Positions 18,593-27,092 are shown, counted from the first letter of the stretch. The stretch: DNA of 52,861 nucleotides from an uncultured Rubrobacteraceae bacterium (GCA_902806065.1 CADCVE010000008.1:1-52861), one strand, 5' to 3'. A program made the numbers and translations. The notes: generated from the letters alone by a model not told the origin.

Positions 18593-18627
18593 AAAGCGAG
18601 AGGAGCACGAAGAACTCCTCTCGCTTT
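18593..18627 (+). terminator. Terminator of the lysC-dapA-dapB operon
   Basis: AAAGCGAGAGGAG and CTCCTCTCGCTTT form a perfect 13-bp stem with a nine-base loop, 24 bases after the dapB stop. The 3' arm ends in TTT, which supports intrinsic termination. Confidence 0.85.
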
Positions 18628-18703
18628 GGGTGGTGAGTAGAGAGACAACTCCTACTCGCTATTCTCTACTCGCCCCCCCACGAAATTTCTGCCAGTACCA
18701 GAG

Positions 18704-19270
18704 CTACGAGCTGTATAGCAGATCGTCGGAATCGGGGTCCGGCCCGCGTACAAATGCTTCGCAGTCGCTGGCGATGAGGTCGGTCCCGTCGGTATACACG
18801 AGGTCGTTGCCGGGGCCGCAATAGACGAGGTCCGACACCGGTGGGCTGTTGAACGCGTCCATCACATCATTACCGGCGCCGCCGTAGATCGCATTGCTGA
18901 AGGTATCGAAGGGCGGACCGCCATCCACATAGTCATCGCCGTCGTCGCCGGAGACCGAATCGCTGCCCAAGCCACCGCTCACGTCATCGTCGCCTGGTCC
19001 TCCGGATGCGGAGTCGTCGCCGCGCTCACCATAGATCCCGTCGTCACCGGAACCGCCGGAAAGCCTATCGTCGGCACCCGGACCATCGTAGTTCACAGGC
19101 TGGTCTAGTACAAGGTCATCGCCACCCAGGCCGAATATCGAGTCGTTGCCGATGCCGCCGACGAGCTGGTCGGGGCCTTCGGTGCCCGTGATCACGTCAG
19201 CCATCGCCGTACCGCTTGCCGCGAGCGACATTACCACTATCGCCGACAGCAACAGGGTTATTCTTCTCAC
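18704..19270 (-). CDS. Secreted RTX-type calcium-binding repeat protein
   Basis: A 188-residue protein with a clear Sec signal peptide (MRRITLLLSAIVVMSL...GTAMA). It is followed by several nonapeptide repeats of the type GGxGxDxxx, for example GGIGNDSIFGLGGDDL, GGSGDDGIYGERGDD and GGAGNDVMD. Such repeats wind into a parallel beta-roll on binding calcium. There is no enzyme domain, so it is probably a small exported structural or calcium-responsive protein. The GTG at 19270 lies six bases after AAGGAG. It converges with the dapB operon and stands alone. Confidence 0.88.
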   Translation of the reverse strand: MRRITLLLSAIVVMSLAASGTAMADVITGTEGPDQLVGGIGNDSIFGLGGDDLVLDQPVNYDGPGADDRLSGGSGDDGIYGERGDDSASGGPGDDDVSGGLGSDSVSGDDGDDYVDGGPPFDTFSNAIYGGAGNDVMDAFNSPPVSDLVYCGPGNDLVYTDGTDLIASDCEAFVRGPDPDSDDLLYSS

Positions 19271-19638
19271 TGTTTCTCCTTCTCTAAACCTTCCAACAGG
19301 TTAATCCGCCAATTACGCCTTACCGGTCATCTCACTCGCGGTACGGCGTTCCCGAAAGCAGGGATCCTCGATTGACTATCGCAGTAAAAATCAGGGGCGT
19401 CAATATTTCTCGTGTGTTACGCGATTTTCGGGAGCACGCCAAGAATCGCACAGCGGTCGCCGGGAGAGTTGCTCCCGCGACTTCGCAAACGGCACGTTAG
19501 CAGCCAGCCGGGTTCGTCGTGCTTGAGAGACCGGGCCTCCGCCTCCACTCGATGCGAGGCGCATCGGAGGCTAACGGTAGCGCATGCCGCCGTCGTGGGG
19601 CACAATGCTTGTTCGAGGAGAGAGTAGGGAGGATCGGC
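19271..19638. other. Intergenic region between divergent genes
   Basis: About 370 bases between the RTX gene and the EthD-like gene, which point away from each other. It should hold both promoters. A CGGGAG/CTCCCG hairpin with a five-base loop lies at 19461-19477. I see no convincing gene here; the frames that exist have odd codon use and no ribosome-binding sites. Confidence 0.5.
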
Positions 19639-19956
19639 GTGACGAAGGCAATATTCATGCTGTACCGGCGGCCGGACATGAGCGGGGACGAGTTTCGGGA
19701 TTACTGGCGGAACACGCACGGGCCGATAGTGGCAAAGATGCCCGGACTAAAGAAGTACGTCCAGAATCAGTCGCTGATGACCGAGGAGGGCGAACCACCC
19801 GTCGCCGGTATCGCGGAGGTGTACTTCGACAGCGTAGAGGACATGCAAGACGCTCTGTCCTCCCCGGAGGGCGAGGCGGCCCTCGCCGACCTGCCAAACT
19901 TCACCGACGCGGAGAAGACCACTACCGTTATCGTGGAGGAGGTGGATCTAGTCTAG
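19639..19956 (+). CDS. EthD-domain protein
   Basis: A 105-residue protein of the EthD/dimeric alpha-beta barrel type. It has FMLYRRPDMSGDEFRDYWRN, THGPIVAKMPGLKKYVQN and a late strand region AEVYFDSVEDM, all typical of this small ferredoxin-like fold. Members act in varied oxidations or decarboxylations, or simply bind ligands; its own reaction is unknown. The GTG at 19639 follows GGGAGG at seven bases. A hairpin terminator follows. Confidence 0.8.
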   Translation: MTKAIFMLYRRPDMSGDEFRDYWRNTHGPIVAKMPGLKKYVQNQSLMTEEGEPPVAGIAEVYFDSVEDMQDALSSPEGEAALADLPNFTDAEKTTTVIVEEVDLV

Positions 19957-19998
19957 CGTCCCGCAAAGCCCTCTCCGGCAATCAACGAGGAGGCCCGA

Positions 19999-20028
19999 CC
20001 ACCGGGCGGGTTCCCGGATGCCCGGTGG
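19999..20028. terminator. Hairpin between convergent genes
   Basis: CCACCGGGC and GCCCGGTGG form a perfect 9-bp stem with a 12-base loop between the ends of the EthD gene and the NTF2-like gene at 20097-20525. It probably ends transcription in both directions; there is no U-run. Confidence 0.55.
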
Positions 20029-20096
20029 CTGTTCCGAGGAGTATCAGGTCGAGCGCAACGAAGCGCTCCACGCCCGGTAAATCGGCTAGCACGGCC

Positions 20097-20525
20097 TCAG
20101 ATCAAGCTGTACCAGCGGTTGTCGGATAGGATCTTTCGGTCGTCGATCTTCCAGCCGTCGGGCCTCAGGATCACCTCGTATCTGCGCTTCTCATCTATGT
20201 ACTGCTCCGGGTACACGTACTTTGTAAGCACCTCCACGCGCTCCGGCGTGTCCGCGTAAACCTCGACTATCTCCTCGCGGAGAGGGTCGTACTGTGGCGG
20301 GTGTCCAAAGGGGGCCGGATACCGCTCCGTGGTGGTGCAGTAGAGGGCCACTACGCCCTTTCTCTCTTCGCCGGCCCTACTACTGGCCTGAAGGATCTTC
20401 TCGTGATCCGTCTCGTCGAAGATCGACGCCTTGTACCTCCGGTAAGCGTCCACTTCCCAGTCGTGCATCGCCCGGATGAACTCACGGACCACCCGCTCCG
20501 GCGTCCGAAATTCAGCGTCGCTCAT
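20097..20525 (-). CDS. NTF2-like protein
   Basis: A 142-residue protein with an N-terminal helix pair (TPERVVREFIRAMHDWEVDAYRRY), a long curved-strand region, and the ending RYEVILRPDGWKIDDRKIL, typical of NTF2/SnoaL-like folds. It resembles the NTF2-fold immunity-type proteins, but I see no toxin gene beside it, so that role is only a possibility. The next gene upstream is the VWA lipoprotein, 122 bases away, same strand. Confidence 0.6.
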   Translation of the reverse strand: MSDAEFRTPERVVREFIRAMHDWEVDAYRRYKASIFDETDHEKILQASSRAGEERKGVVALYCTTTERYPAPFGHPPQYDPLREEIVEVYADTPERVEVLTKYVYPEQYIDEKRRYEVILRPDGWKIDDRKILSDNRWYSLI

Positions 20526-20647
20526 TCCACACCCCAGGAGACCGGATAACAGGTGGTAGATCCAGAAGGAAAACGTCCCGGCTCAACCGGCAGACGCGAA
20601 GACCGAAGGTTCGCCCAGAGGTCCGCCTGGTGCGCGATGAAGAAGAC

Positions 20648-21931
20648 TTACCGCCCCTGTCCGTAAGCCGCGTCGAAGGCGCGGCGGTACTCTTGTTGCA
20701 GCCTCTGGTGCTGCTCATAAAGCTGGTCCGCCCTGGCGGAAGCCTCCTCGCGCGCCTTCTGGCGCTCGGCAAGCCCCGCATTGATGCGCTCTGAGAGGTC
20801 CTGCAGGGCCTTGTACCGGGGATCATCGAGCGACAGCCCCCTCTGCTCGTCGGGGATGCGGAACACCGTTGCGTCCTGGCACTGCTCCTGGTCACACAGA
20901 GAGTCAAAGGTGGAGTTCCTCAACTGGCAGGCGTAGGCATCCCAGGTCTGGCCGAGCGCCTCCGACTGCTGGCGGAAATACTCATCGAGGTCCGCGCCGG
21001 TCTTTGCGTCGAAGTATTCTCCGCCACCGGCTAGCGCGATCTCCTGGAGCTGTACCGTCTCGTCGTCTGGCACCCCGAAGCCCACCACGTCCACCCGCAC
21101 CCCTATACCGGACTCCTGGAGCTCTCTAGCCGCCGCCACAGGGTCCCCGCCGCAGGTCTCGATCCCATCGGAGACGAGGACGACCCGATTGACCTCGCCC
21201 TCCTTGCCCGCGAACGCCGCTTCGGCCTCTCGCAAAGCCCCCTCTATAGGCGTCCAGCCGGTCGGCTCGAACCGGGAGAGGGTCTGCTGGAAGCTGGTGG
21301 CCTCGACCGAGCCGATGGGCGCCAGGACCTCCGAGGACTCCGCGCAACTCATCCGCCTGCCACTCTCCGTCGAGTTCCCGGTGTGACCGTAGACCGCGAA
21401 GCCCGTCTCGTAGAGCGCGGCCGAGACCGCCGAGTAACGCGATAGGGCGTCCTTGGCGGCCTGCATCTTGGTCCGCCCGGCGGAGCTGCCGTCGTCGGCG
21501 GCCATCGAGCCCGAGGAGTCCAGGATGAGGAGCGCGTTGCGAGGCTGGGTGAGGAACTCTATGCCCTCGGTGGCAGCGGGGCAGTTCTCGGGGGCGCAGT
21601 CGTCCTTGAGCGGGTCGTTGCCCGCGCCACCATCGGCCTCTATAAAGTCGGGGACCACGTTGCCGTCGGAGTCCTTGTACCACTTGGGTTCCAGCACGAG
21701 CTCGGAGGCGTTGGACCCCTTGCCGCTGGCCTGGGCCTGCTCCTCGCTCTCCCCCCCCGCCCCCGGCGCCCCGGCGTCGTTGTTCTGACTCTCGCCTGCC
21801 GGTTCATCTTCGGGGGAGCTGGAGTCTCTCACCTTCTCACCCGCGTCCCGGGCCGCCTGGATGCCGCCGCACGCGGAGGCGAACAGGAGCACGGACAAGC
21901 CCAGGAGCGCGGCTATCAGGACGCTTCTCAC
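20648..21931 (-). CDS. VWA-domain lipoprotein
   Basis: A 427-residue exported lipoprotein. The signal peptide ends in a lipobox, FASAC, so the mature protein is anchored at Cys21. An acidic, Gly/Ser/Ala-rich linker follows, then a short DSDGNVVPDFIEAD segment, then a von Willebrand A domain from about residue 125 to 330 with a full metal site: LDSSGS, the threonine in GWTPIEGAL, and VSDGIETCGGDP. The last 60 residues form a charged coiled coil. It likely binds a protein partner at the outer face through a metal ion. The DUF4282 gene ends only six bases upstream, so the two are probably one operon. Confidence 0.85.
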   Translation of the reverse strand: MRSVLIAALLGLSVLLFASACGGIQAARDAGEKVRDSSSPEDEPAGESQNNDAGAPGAGGESEEQAQASGKGSNASELVLEPKWYKDSDGNVVPDFIEADGGAGNDPLKDDCAPENCPAATEGIEFLTQPRNALLILDSSGSMAADDGSSAGRTKMQAAKDALSRYSAVSAALYETGFAVYGHTGNSTESGRRMSCAESSEVLAPIGSVEATSFQQTLSRFEPTGWTPIEGALREAEAAFAGKEGEVNRVVLVSDGIETCGGDPVAAARELQESGIGVRVDVVGFGVPDDETVQLQEIALAGGGEYFDAKTGADLDEYFRQQSEALGQTWDAYACQLRNSTFDSLCDQEQCQDATVFRIPDEQRGLSLDDPRYKALQDLSERINAGLAERQKAREEASARADQLYEQHQRLQQEYRRAFDAAYGQGR

Positions 21932-21937
21932 CCTCTA

Positions 21938-22402
21938 CTACCCTTCGGTAGGCCGATCCGCGGAACGGTTCGCGGGCTGGTCCGTGTCCCGGACGACTTT
22001 CTCGAAGGAAGGCTTCGCGGGAGGGTTCGCTGAAGCGGCGCGGCCCTGCCGGACCAACTCAGTGGTGTTCTCAGAGATCCTGAACAAGACGATCACGATC
22101 TCCAGCAACACCCGCACATACGTTACGGCTATCAGGAGGAGGATGGGTAGGAGCACGAGGAACAGAAGCACCCCGACGACCACGCCTATCGCCTCCGATT
22201 CCGAGATGCCGGCGATGAAGGCGTAGGAGAGAAAAGACAGCCACCCAACCGTGGAGAGCACGTAGAGGACCACGAAGATAAGCGAGATCATATAGATGAA
22301 CTTGACCACGCTGGCGGTGACGAAGCTGGTGAACGACAGGTCGAAGAGCGATCTGAAGAACCCCTTGCGCTGTGTGCCAAGGCTCTCCGTTTGCGGTTGC
22401 AT
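21938..22402 (-). CDS. DUF4282-family membrane protein
   Basis: A 154-residue protein with two long hydrophobic segments between a polar N-terminus and a disordered tail. It carries FFRSLFDLSFTSFVTASVVKFIY and VRVLLEIVIVLFRISENT, which match the DUF4282 pattern. The role is unknown. The ATG at 22402 follows AAAGGGGTGGG; an earlier start at 22441 is less likely. It is first in a two-gene unit with the VWA lipoprotein, which suggests they share a job at the membrane. Confidence 0.75.
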   Translation of the reverse strand: MQPQTESLGTQRKGFFRSLFDLSFTSFVTASVVKFIYMISLIFVVLYVLSTVGWLSFLSYAFIAGISESEAIGVVVGVLLFLVLLPILLLIAVTYVRVLLEIVIVLFRISENTTELVRQGRAASANPPAKPSFEKVVRDTDQPANRSADRPTEG

Positions 22403-22632
22403 CCCACCCCTTTCCGAAACGGGTTTCGTACTGAAGTCCACTCGAACCTCTCCAAGCTCCGGGGACGAAGCAACGTCTGGATTCTAGCTTGATCGGGAAG
22501 CACTGGTCAACAAAGTTACATTAAACTTGCGTGAACTCCACAGGCACGAGAGGCGCCGGTGGACGCACTGCGGGACGCGCGTTCTCAAGCTGGTATCCTC
22601 AGAGGCGGCCAGGAGACCGGAAGGAGCGGCGC

Positions 22633-24507
22633 ATGGAACGCATGGAAGGAACGGCAGCGGTCGGGATCATCCCGCGCGAAACCCTCTTCGGAAACCCCGA
22701 AAAAGCCCAACCCCGCCTCTCCCCGGACGGCAAACGCCTCGCCTACCTCGCCCCCGTGGACGGCGTCCTCAACGTCTGGGTCGGGCCGGTGGATTCCCCC
22801 GTAGGTAGCGAGGACTACCGACCAGTTACGCGGGACAACATGCGCGGCATCCGCACATACTTCTGGGCGGAGGACAACGAGCACATAGTCTATTTGCAGG
22901 ACGCCGGCGGCAACGAGGACTGGCGCATCCACGCCACCGACCCCAGGACGCAACAAACGCGCGACCTGACACCCTTCGAAGGGGTACAGGCGCAGCTTCT
23001 GGCAAAGAACAAGCTCTTCCCGGATACGCTCCTCGTCGGCCTGAACAAGGAGAACCCGGAGGCCCACGACGTCTACCGCCTCTCCATATCCACCGGAGAC
23101 CTCGAACAGGTCGCCAAGAACCCCGGCAATATAGCGGAGTGGGTCACCGACAAAGACTTCCGGGTGCGCGGGGCCGTCGCCGCAACCCCCGAGGGCGGCT
23201 TCGACCTCCTATTCCGGGAGACGGAAGACGCTGAGTGGCGGATGCTCGTAAGCTGGGGGCCGGAAGACGCCCTGAACAGCGCCCCGATGGGCTTCTCCGG
23301 CGGTGGCGAGAAGATGTATCTCCTGGACTCGCGGGACGCGGATACCACCCGGCTCGTCGCCCTCGACCTGGCAAGCGGAGACGTAGAGTTGCTCGCCGGG
23401 GACGAGCGCTACGACGTGGCTGACGCGCTCGTCAACCCGGACACCTACGAGGTCGAGGCGGTAGCTATCGAGAAGGCCCGCGCGGAGTGGACGGTACTGG
23501 ATGAGAGTGTCCGGGAGGACTTCGAGGCGATAGAGAAGCTGAGCCGGGGCGACTTCGCCGTCACGAGCCGCGACCGGGCGGACGAGAGCTGGCTCGTCGG
23601 CTTCACCGTGGACGACCGCGGTGCATCCTACTACTCCTACGACCGCGCGAAGAGAGAAGGCGCACACCTCTTTGATGCCCGTCCGGACCTCGCGGGCTAC
23701 ACCCTCGCCCGCATGGAGCCCATATCCTTCCAGTCCCGTGACGGCCTAACCATCGAGGGCTACCTGACGCTGCCGCCGGGTGACCTTGCCGGGCGTGACG
23801 CCCTGCCGATGGTGCTCGACGTACACGGTGGGCCGTGGGCGCGGGACGGGTGGGGGTATAACCCGGAGGCGCAGTGGTTCGCCAACCGGGGATATGCATG
23901 CTTACAGGTGAACTTCCGGGGTTCGACTGGTTACGGGAAGAGTTTCCTGAACGCGGGGAACAAGGAGTGGGGTGCTGCGATGCACGATGACCTCGTGGAC
24001 GCGGTGGAGTGGGCGGTCGAAGAGGGCGTCGCCGACCCGGAGCGGGTAGCGATCTTCGGCGGTTCGTACGGCGGGTACGCGGCGCTCGCGGGGGCTACGT
24101 TCACGCCGGACTTGTTCCGGTGCGCGGTGGACATCGTGGGGCCGAGCAACCTTATCACCCTGATCAACAGCATCCCGCCGTACTGGTCCACCTTCCTCGC
24201 GACCTTTTACGAGCGTGTCGGCAACCCGGAGACCGAGGAGGAGTTCCTGAAGTCGCGCTCTCCGCTTTTCTACGTCGATAGGATCCGGATACCAATGCTC
24301 ATAGCTCAAGGGGCCAACGACCCGCGCGTAAAACAGGCCGAATCCGAGCAGATAGTCGCCGCCATGCAGGAGAAGGGCATAGATCACGAGTACCTGCTAT
24401 TCGAGGACGAGGGCCACGGCTTCGCCCGCCCCGAGAACCGCCTGAAGTTCTACGCGGCGGCCGAACGCTTCCTCGCCAAACACCTCGGGGGGCGAGCGGA
24501 GGACTAG
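22633..24507 (+). CDS. S9-family prolyl oligopeptidase / acylaminoacyl peptidase-like
   Basis: A 624-residue peptidase. The N-terminal part is a beta-propeller starting with AQPRLSPDGKRLAYLAP; the C-terminal part is an alpha/beta hydrolase with VLDVHGGPWARDGWGY, the nucleophile Ser478 in GGSYGGYA, Asp563 in GANDPRV and His595 in EGHGF. Enzymes of this kind cut short peptides from their N-terminal side. There is no signal peptide, so it is probably cytoplasmic. The ATG at 22633 follows AAGGAG at seven bases. It diverges from the DUF4282 gene. Confidence 0.93.
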   Translation: MERMEGTAAVGIIPRETLFGNPEKAQPRLSPDGKRLAYLAPVDGVLNVWVGPVDSPVGSEDYRPVTRDNMRGIRTYFWAEDNEHIVYLQDAGGNEDWRIHATDPRTQQTRDLTPFEGVQAQLLAKNKLFPDTLLVGLNKENPEAHDVYRLSISTGDLEQVAKNPGNIAEWVTDKDFRVRGAVAATPEGGFDLLFRETEDAEWRMLVSWGPEDALNSAPMGFSGGGEKMYLLDSRDADTTRLVALDLASGDVELLAGDERYDVADALVNPDTYEVEAVAIEKARAEWTVLDESVREDFEAIEKLSRGDFAVTSRDRADESWLVGFTVDDRGASYYSYDRAKREGAHLFDARPDLAGYTLARMEPISFQSRDGLTIEGYLTLPPGDLAGRDALPMVLDVHGGPWARDGWGYNPEAQWFANRGYACLQVNFRGSTGYGKSFLNAGNKEWGAAMHDDLVDAVEWAVEEGVADPERVAIFGGSYGGYAALAGATFTPDLFRCAVDIVGPSNLITLINSIPPYWSTFLATFYERVGNPETEEEFLKSRSPLFYVDRIRIPMLIAQGANDPRVKQAESEQIVAAMQEKGIDHEYLLFEDEGHGFARPENRLKFYAAAERFLAKHLGGRAED

Positions 24508-24543
24508 AGAGACCAGGCTTCCGATCCCACCGCCAGGGTTATG

Positions 24544-24720
24544 CTACTTCCCGGTCTCCCCCGTCCCCGAAGAGCCGTCGTTTGACTCCCACATGGAGAC
24601 CAGGCTCTCTACCCAAGCGGGATCCACGCCCATCTTCTGCGAGATCTCCTGCGTAGACATCCCCGAACGCCGCATCTTCTCGACTTCTTCCTCGAAACAG
24701 ACCTCACCCTTGCTCTCCAC
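24544..24720 (-). CDS. Small helix-turn-helix protein
   Basis: A 58-residue protein with a good start: GTG at 24720 about seven bases after AGGAGG. Residues 10-45 read EEEVEKMRRSGMSTQEISQ and then KMGVDPAWVESLVSMW, a classic helix-turn-helix with the turn at SGMSTQEIS. The tail is Gly/Ser/Thr-rich. It may be a small DNA-binding regulator. It converges with the S9 peptidase gene and is divergent from vapB, 118 bases away, so it could act on that cluster; this is a guess from position. Confidence 0.65.
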   Translation of the reverse strand: MESKGEVCFEEEVEKMRRSGMSTQEISQKMGVDPAWVESLVSMWESNDGSSGTGETGK

Positions 24721-24805
24721 GACTCTACCTCCTGACGTTTCCCATCAGCCGATTTATAGTAGCAAAGAGCCCAGCCGAACATACACACCACACCGAGGTC
24801 CAGAG

Positions 24806-24838
24806 TACTCAAAGTACCTATGTGCTACCATATGCTAC
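24806..24838 (+). promoter_or_regulatory. Phased TAC boxes overlapping the vapB start
   Basis: Four TAC triplets, each after a G or GC, occur at 24806, 24815, 24826 and 24836, about one helical turn apart, ending at the vapB start codon. The last two are GCTAC direct repeats ten bases apart around CATAT. There is no Shine-Dalgarno sequence before vapB, so its mRNA may start at or near the ATG. This would suit autoregulation by a VapB-type antitoxin. Confidence 0.4.
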
Positions 24839-25126
24839 ATGAGAGACGAACGAGAGCGTGTCGGGGTTCGCGAGCTTCGCCAGAACCTGAGCGTGTACCT
24901 GAGAAGGGTTGCCTCAGGTGAGACTTTGGAGGTAACGGAGAGGAATCGCGCGGTGGCGATCCTCGCGCCGTTGCCGGAGGCTTCGACGCCTTTGGGGCGT
25001 CTGGTCTCGGCGGGGCGGGCGACCGCTCCGGTGGGGGATCTTTTGGACCTCGATCCGCCGGAGGGTGAGGTCTCGACCCGGCTCAGCGATGCTCTCGAAA
25101 GGGAGCGGGAGGAGCGCCTCCCATAA
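24839..25126 (+). CDS. vapB: VapB/Phd-YefM-type antitoxin
   Basis: A 95-residue antitoxin. The N-terminal half has the Phd/YefM pattern VGVRELRQNLSVYLRRV...GETLEVTERNRAVAILAPL, which binds DNA as a dimer. The C-terminal half is looser and ends in an acidic/basic helix (LSDALEREREERL) that would wrap the toxin. The ATG at 24839 is the only credible start, although it lacks a ribosome-binding site. It is followed closely by a PIN-domain toxin, and this order is standard for VapBC pairs. Confidence 0.9.
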   Translation: MRDERERVGVRELRQNLSVYLRRVASGETLEVTERNRAVAILAPLPEASTPLGRLVSAGRATAPVGDLLDLDPPEGEVSTRLSDALEREREERLP

Positions 25127-25134
25127 GCGGGGCG

Positions 25135-25530
25135 TTGTACATAGATTCGTCGGCGCTCGTAAAGCTCGTGCTCCCGGAGCCCGAGACGGGGGCACTGCGT
25201 GAGTTGCTCGCCGGGTGGCCCGAGCGCGTCTCCAGCGCCCTCATTCGAGTAGAGGTCTTACGCGCGGTGCGTCGCGTCAACGCGGCTGAAGCCTATCAGC
25301 GGGCCGAGAACCTCGTAAGCCGGGTAGGACTCGTGGCTGTGGACCATGCGGTCCTGGGTCTGGCAGCCCGGTTGGCCCCGCCGGGGCTACGGTCTCTCGA
25401 TGCCATACACCTCGCTACCGCACTCTCCATCGGGGACGACCTCGATGGTATCGTCTCTTACGACGCGCGGCTCTCGGAGGCGGCCAGGAGATCCGGGCTA
25501 CCGACGCTCGCGCCCGGCGCCGGGGTCTAG
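25135..25530 (+). CDS. vapC: VapC-type PIN-domain ribonuclease toxin
   Basis: A 131-residue PIN-domain protein that would cut RNA when freed from VapB. The acidic metal-site residues are visible: Asp in YIDSSALVKL, Glu in RVEVLRAVRR, Asp in SLDAIHLATAL and Asp in SYDARLSEAA. The start is a TTG at 25135, eight bases past the vapB stop. The stop is two bases before the ATG of dapF, so an essential biosynthetic gene is joined to the toxin-antitoxin pair in one transcript. Confidence 0.9.
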   Translation: MYIDSSALVKLVLPEPETGALRELLAGWPERVSSALIRVEVLRAVRRVNAAEAYQRAENLVSRVGLVAVDHAVLGLAARLAPPGLRSLDAIHLATALSIGDDLDGIVSYDARLSEAARRSGLPTLAPGAGV

Positions 25531-25532
25531 CG

Positions 25533-26318
25533 ATGCGCTTCACCAAGATGCACGGTGCGGGCAACGACTTCATCATCTCAGATCCGGGCGAGGTCCCGGT
25601 GGCGGACCTTGCGGGCTTTGCCAGAAGGGTGTGCGACCGGCACTTCGGAGTTGGGGCGGATGGACTCCTGGTGCCGGCTCCGTCGGACGTCGCGGACTTC
25701 AAGATGGTCTATCTGAACTCCGACGGCTCGCTCTCTGAGATGTGCGGCAACGGATTGCGCTGTCTCGCACGCTACGCCCGCGACTTCGAGATAATCGAAA
25801 GTGAAGCTGACACCCTCACAGTCGAGACGGGGGCCGGGATCAAGAAAGTCCTACTCTACGAAGACGGCTCCTCGCGGGTGGACATGGGCGCACCCGGGTT
25901 CGGCTCCGGGGTAGAGATCAATGGCTTCGCCTTCCTGCGAGTCTCCATGGGCAACCCGCACGCCGTGGCCTTCCTGCAAAGCGAGGCGGAGGTAGAGGCG
26001 CTGGACTTGAGGGCGGTCGGGCCAACGGTCGAGAATGATCCTCTATTCCCCGAGGGAACGAACGTCGAGTTCGCGTATCCGCGAGGGAGGCACGAGGTGA
26101 GGATGAGGATCTGGGAACGCGGCGCCGGCGAGACCCTGGCGAGTGGCTCCGGCTCGTGCGCTACGGCGGTCGCGACCATCCGGCTCGGCCTGGCCGAGAG
26201 CCCCGTGGCGGTGCGCCTGGACGGCGGCACGGTGGAGGTCTGCTGGTCAGGCAACGGGGAGCCGGTGTACATGACGGGGCCTGCCGAGTACGTCTGCGAG
26301 GGGGAGTTACTCTTCTAG
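25533..26318 (+). CDS. dapF: Diaminopimelate epimerase, second catalytic Cys replaced by Ser
   Basis: Converts LL- to meso-diaminopimelate, needed for lysine and peptidoglycan. The 261-residue protein has KMHGAGNDFI at the start, the first catalytic cysteine Cys71 in MCGNGLRC, and the ERGAGETLASGSGSC block. In that block the usual second catalytic cysteine (ACGTG) is Ser204; a cysteine follows five residues later (Cys209). The two-base racemase mechanism normally needs both cysteines, so activity should not be assumed. All other motifs are normal. It is the third gene of the vapB-vapC-dapF cluster, away from the other dap genes. Confidence 0.92.
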   Translation: MRFTKMHGAGNDFIISDPGEVPVADLAGFARRVCDRHFGVGADGLLVPAPSDVADFKMVYLNSDGSLSEMCGNGLRCLARYARDFEIIESEADTLTVETGAGIKKVLLYEDGSSRVDMGAPGFGSGVEINGFAFLRVSMGNPHAVAFLQSEAEVEALDLRAVGPTVENDPLFPEGTNVEFAYPRGRHEVRMRIWERGAGETLASGSGSCATAVATIRLGLAESPVAVRLDGGTVEVCWSGNGEPVYMTGPAEYVCEGELLF

Positions 26319-26708
26319 CCCTGGTGGACCGTGCAACTCCAGCGGCGGGAGCGCGCGGAGCGGGACCGGAGACTCTGTCAGTTCGGGGTGTTGCGCCTCT
26401 CCCACGGCTGGAGTGGCACCCTGGAGACTTTCGTGTACCACTCGGTATAGAGGCCAGCGGGTGGGGGACGTAGAACCTGTCACCTTGCACTCTGCAAGTG
26501 GCTGGTTGCGGGGCTTTGAGGGTGGTTTCGTGTACACCTGAGCAGGCCACTGGTAGGCATGTGTAGACGCAGGGCTCCGGATTGTTCGGGAAGGTTAGCT
26601 TTCCCCCTCCGCGCTCGCACAATCCTGCGGGTAGGATTGCTTACAGTGCCCTTTGGAGAATACTGTACTCTTGGCGCAACACCAAAAGCGACGCGAAAGG
26701 ACAATGGC
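26319..26708. other. Intergenic region with an inverted repeat
   Basis: About 390 bases with no gene that I can support. CAATCCT and AGGATTG form a perfect 7-bp inverted repeat with a six-base loop at 26620-26639, some 70 bases before the SnoaL-like gene; it may be an operator. Frames here have poor codon use. Confidence 0.45.
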
Positions 26709-27092
26709 ATGTCTAAACAGGTTGCGGACAGGTTCGTCGAGGCTCTTTGGAGGCTGGAAGAGGATCGGGACGTGGAGAAGCTAGTGAAGATCCACACGGA
26801 GGACTGCACTACCGGCAACGTCGCGGTGCCGCAGACGTTTGACGGCCACGAGGGGCTGCGCGAGTTCTGGACGAACTACCGTAATACCTTCGATGATATG
26901 AAGTCCGAGTTTCACAACGTCTTCGCTGATGGAGACGGCCACGCTGCTTTGGAGTGGACCACCGAGGGTAGCGCCAACGGCAATACTGTCTCCTATCAGG
27001 GTGTGAGTATATTGGAGATCGAGGACGGCAAGGTCAAACGCTTTATGGCCTACTTCGATCCTCGCAGCCTGACCGAGCAGGTCGTTTCCTGA
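26709..27092 (+). CDS. SnoaL/NTF2-like protein
   Basis: A 127-residue protein of the SnoaL-like fold. It has RFVEALWRLEEDRDVEKLVKIHTEDC, TFDGHEGLREFWTNYRNTF, HAALEWTTEG and VSILEIEDGKVKRFMAYFDP, the normal sequence of this family from first helix to last strand. Members are small-molecule isomerases or cyclases, or have no known reaction. The ATG at 26709 follows AAAGGA. It converges with the last signal peptidase gene, only 26 bases away. Confidence 0.8.
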   Translation: MSKQVADRFVEALWRLEEDRDVEKLVKIHTEDCTTGNVAVPQTFDGHEGLREFWTNYRNTFDDMKSEFHNVFADGDGHAALEWTTEGSANGNTVSYQGVSILEIEDGKVKRFMAYFDPRSLTEQVVS

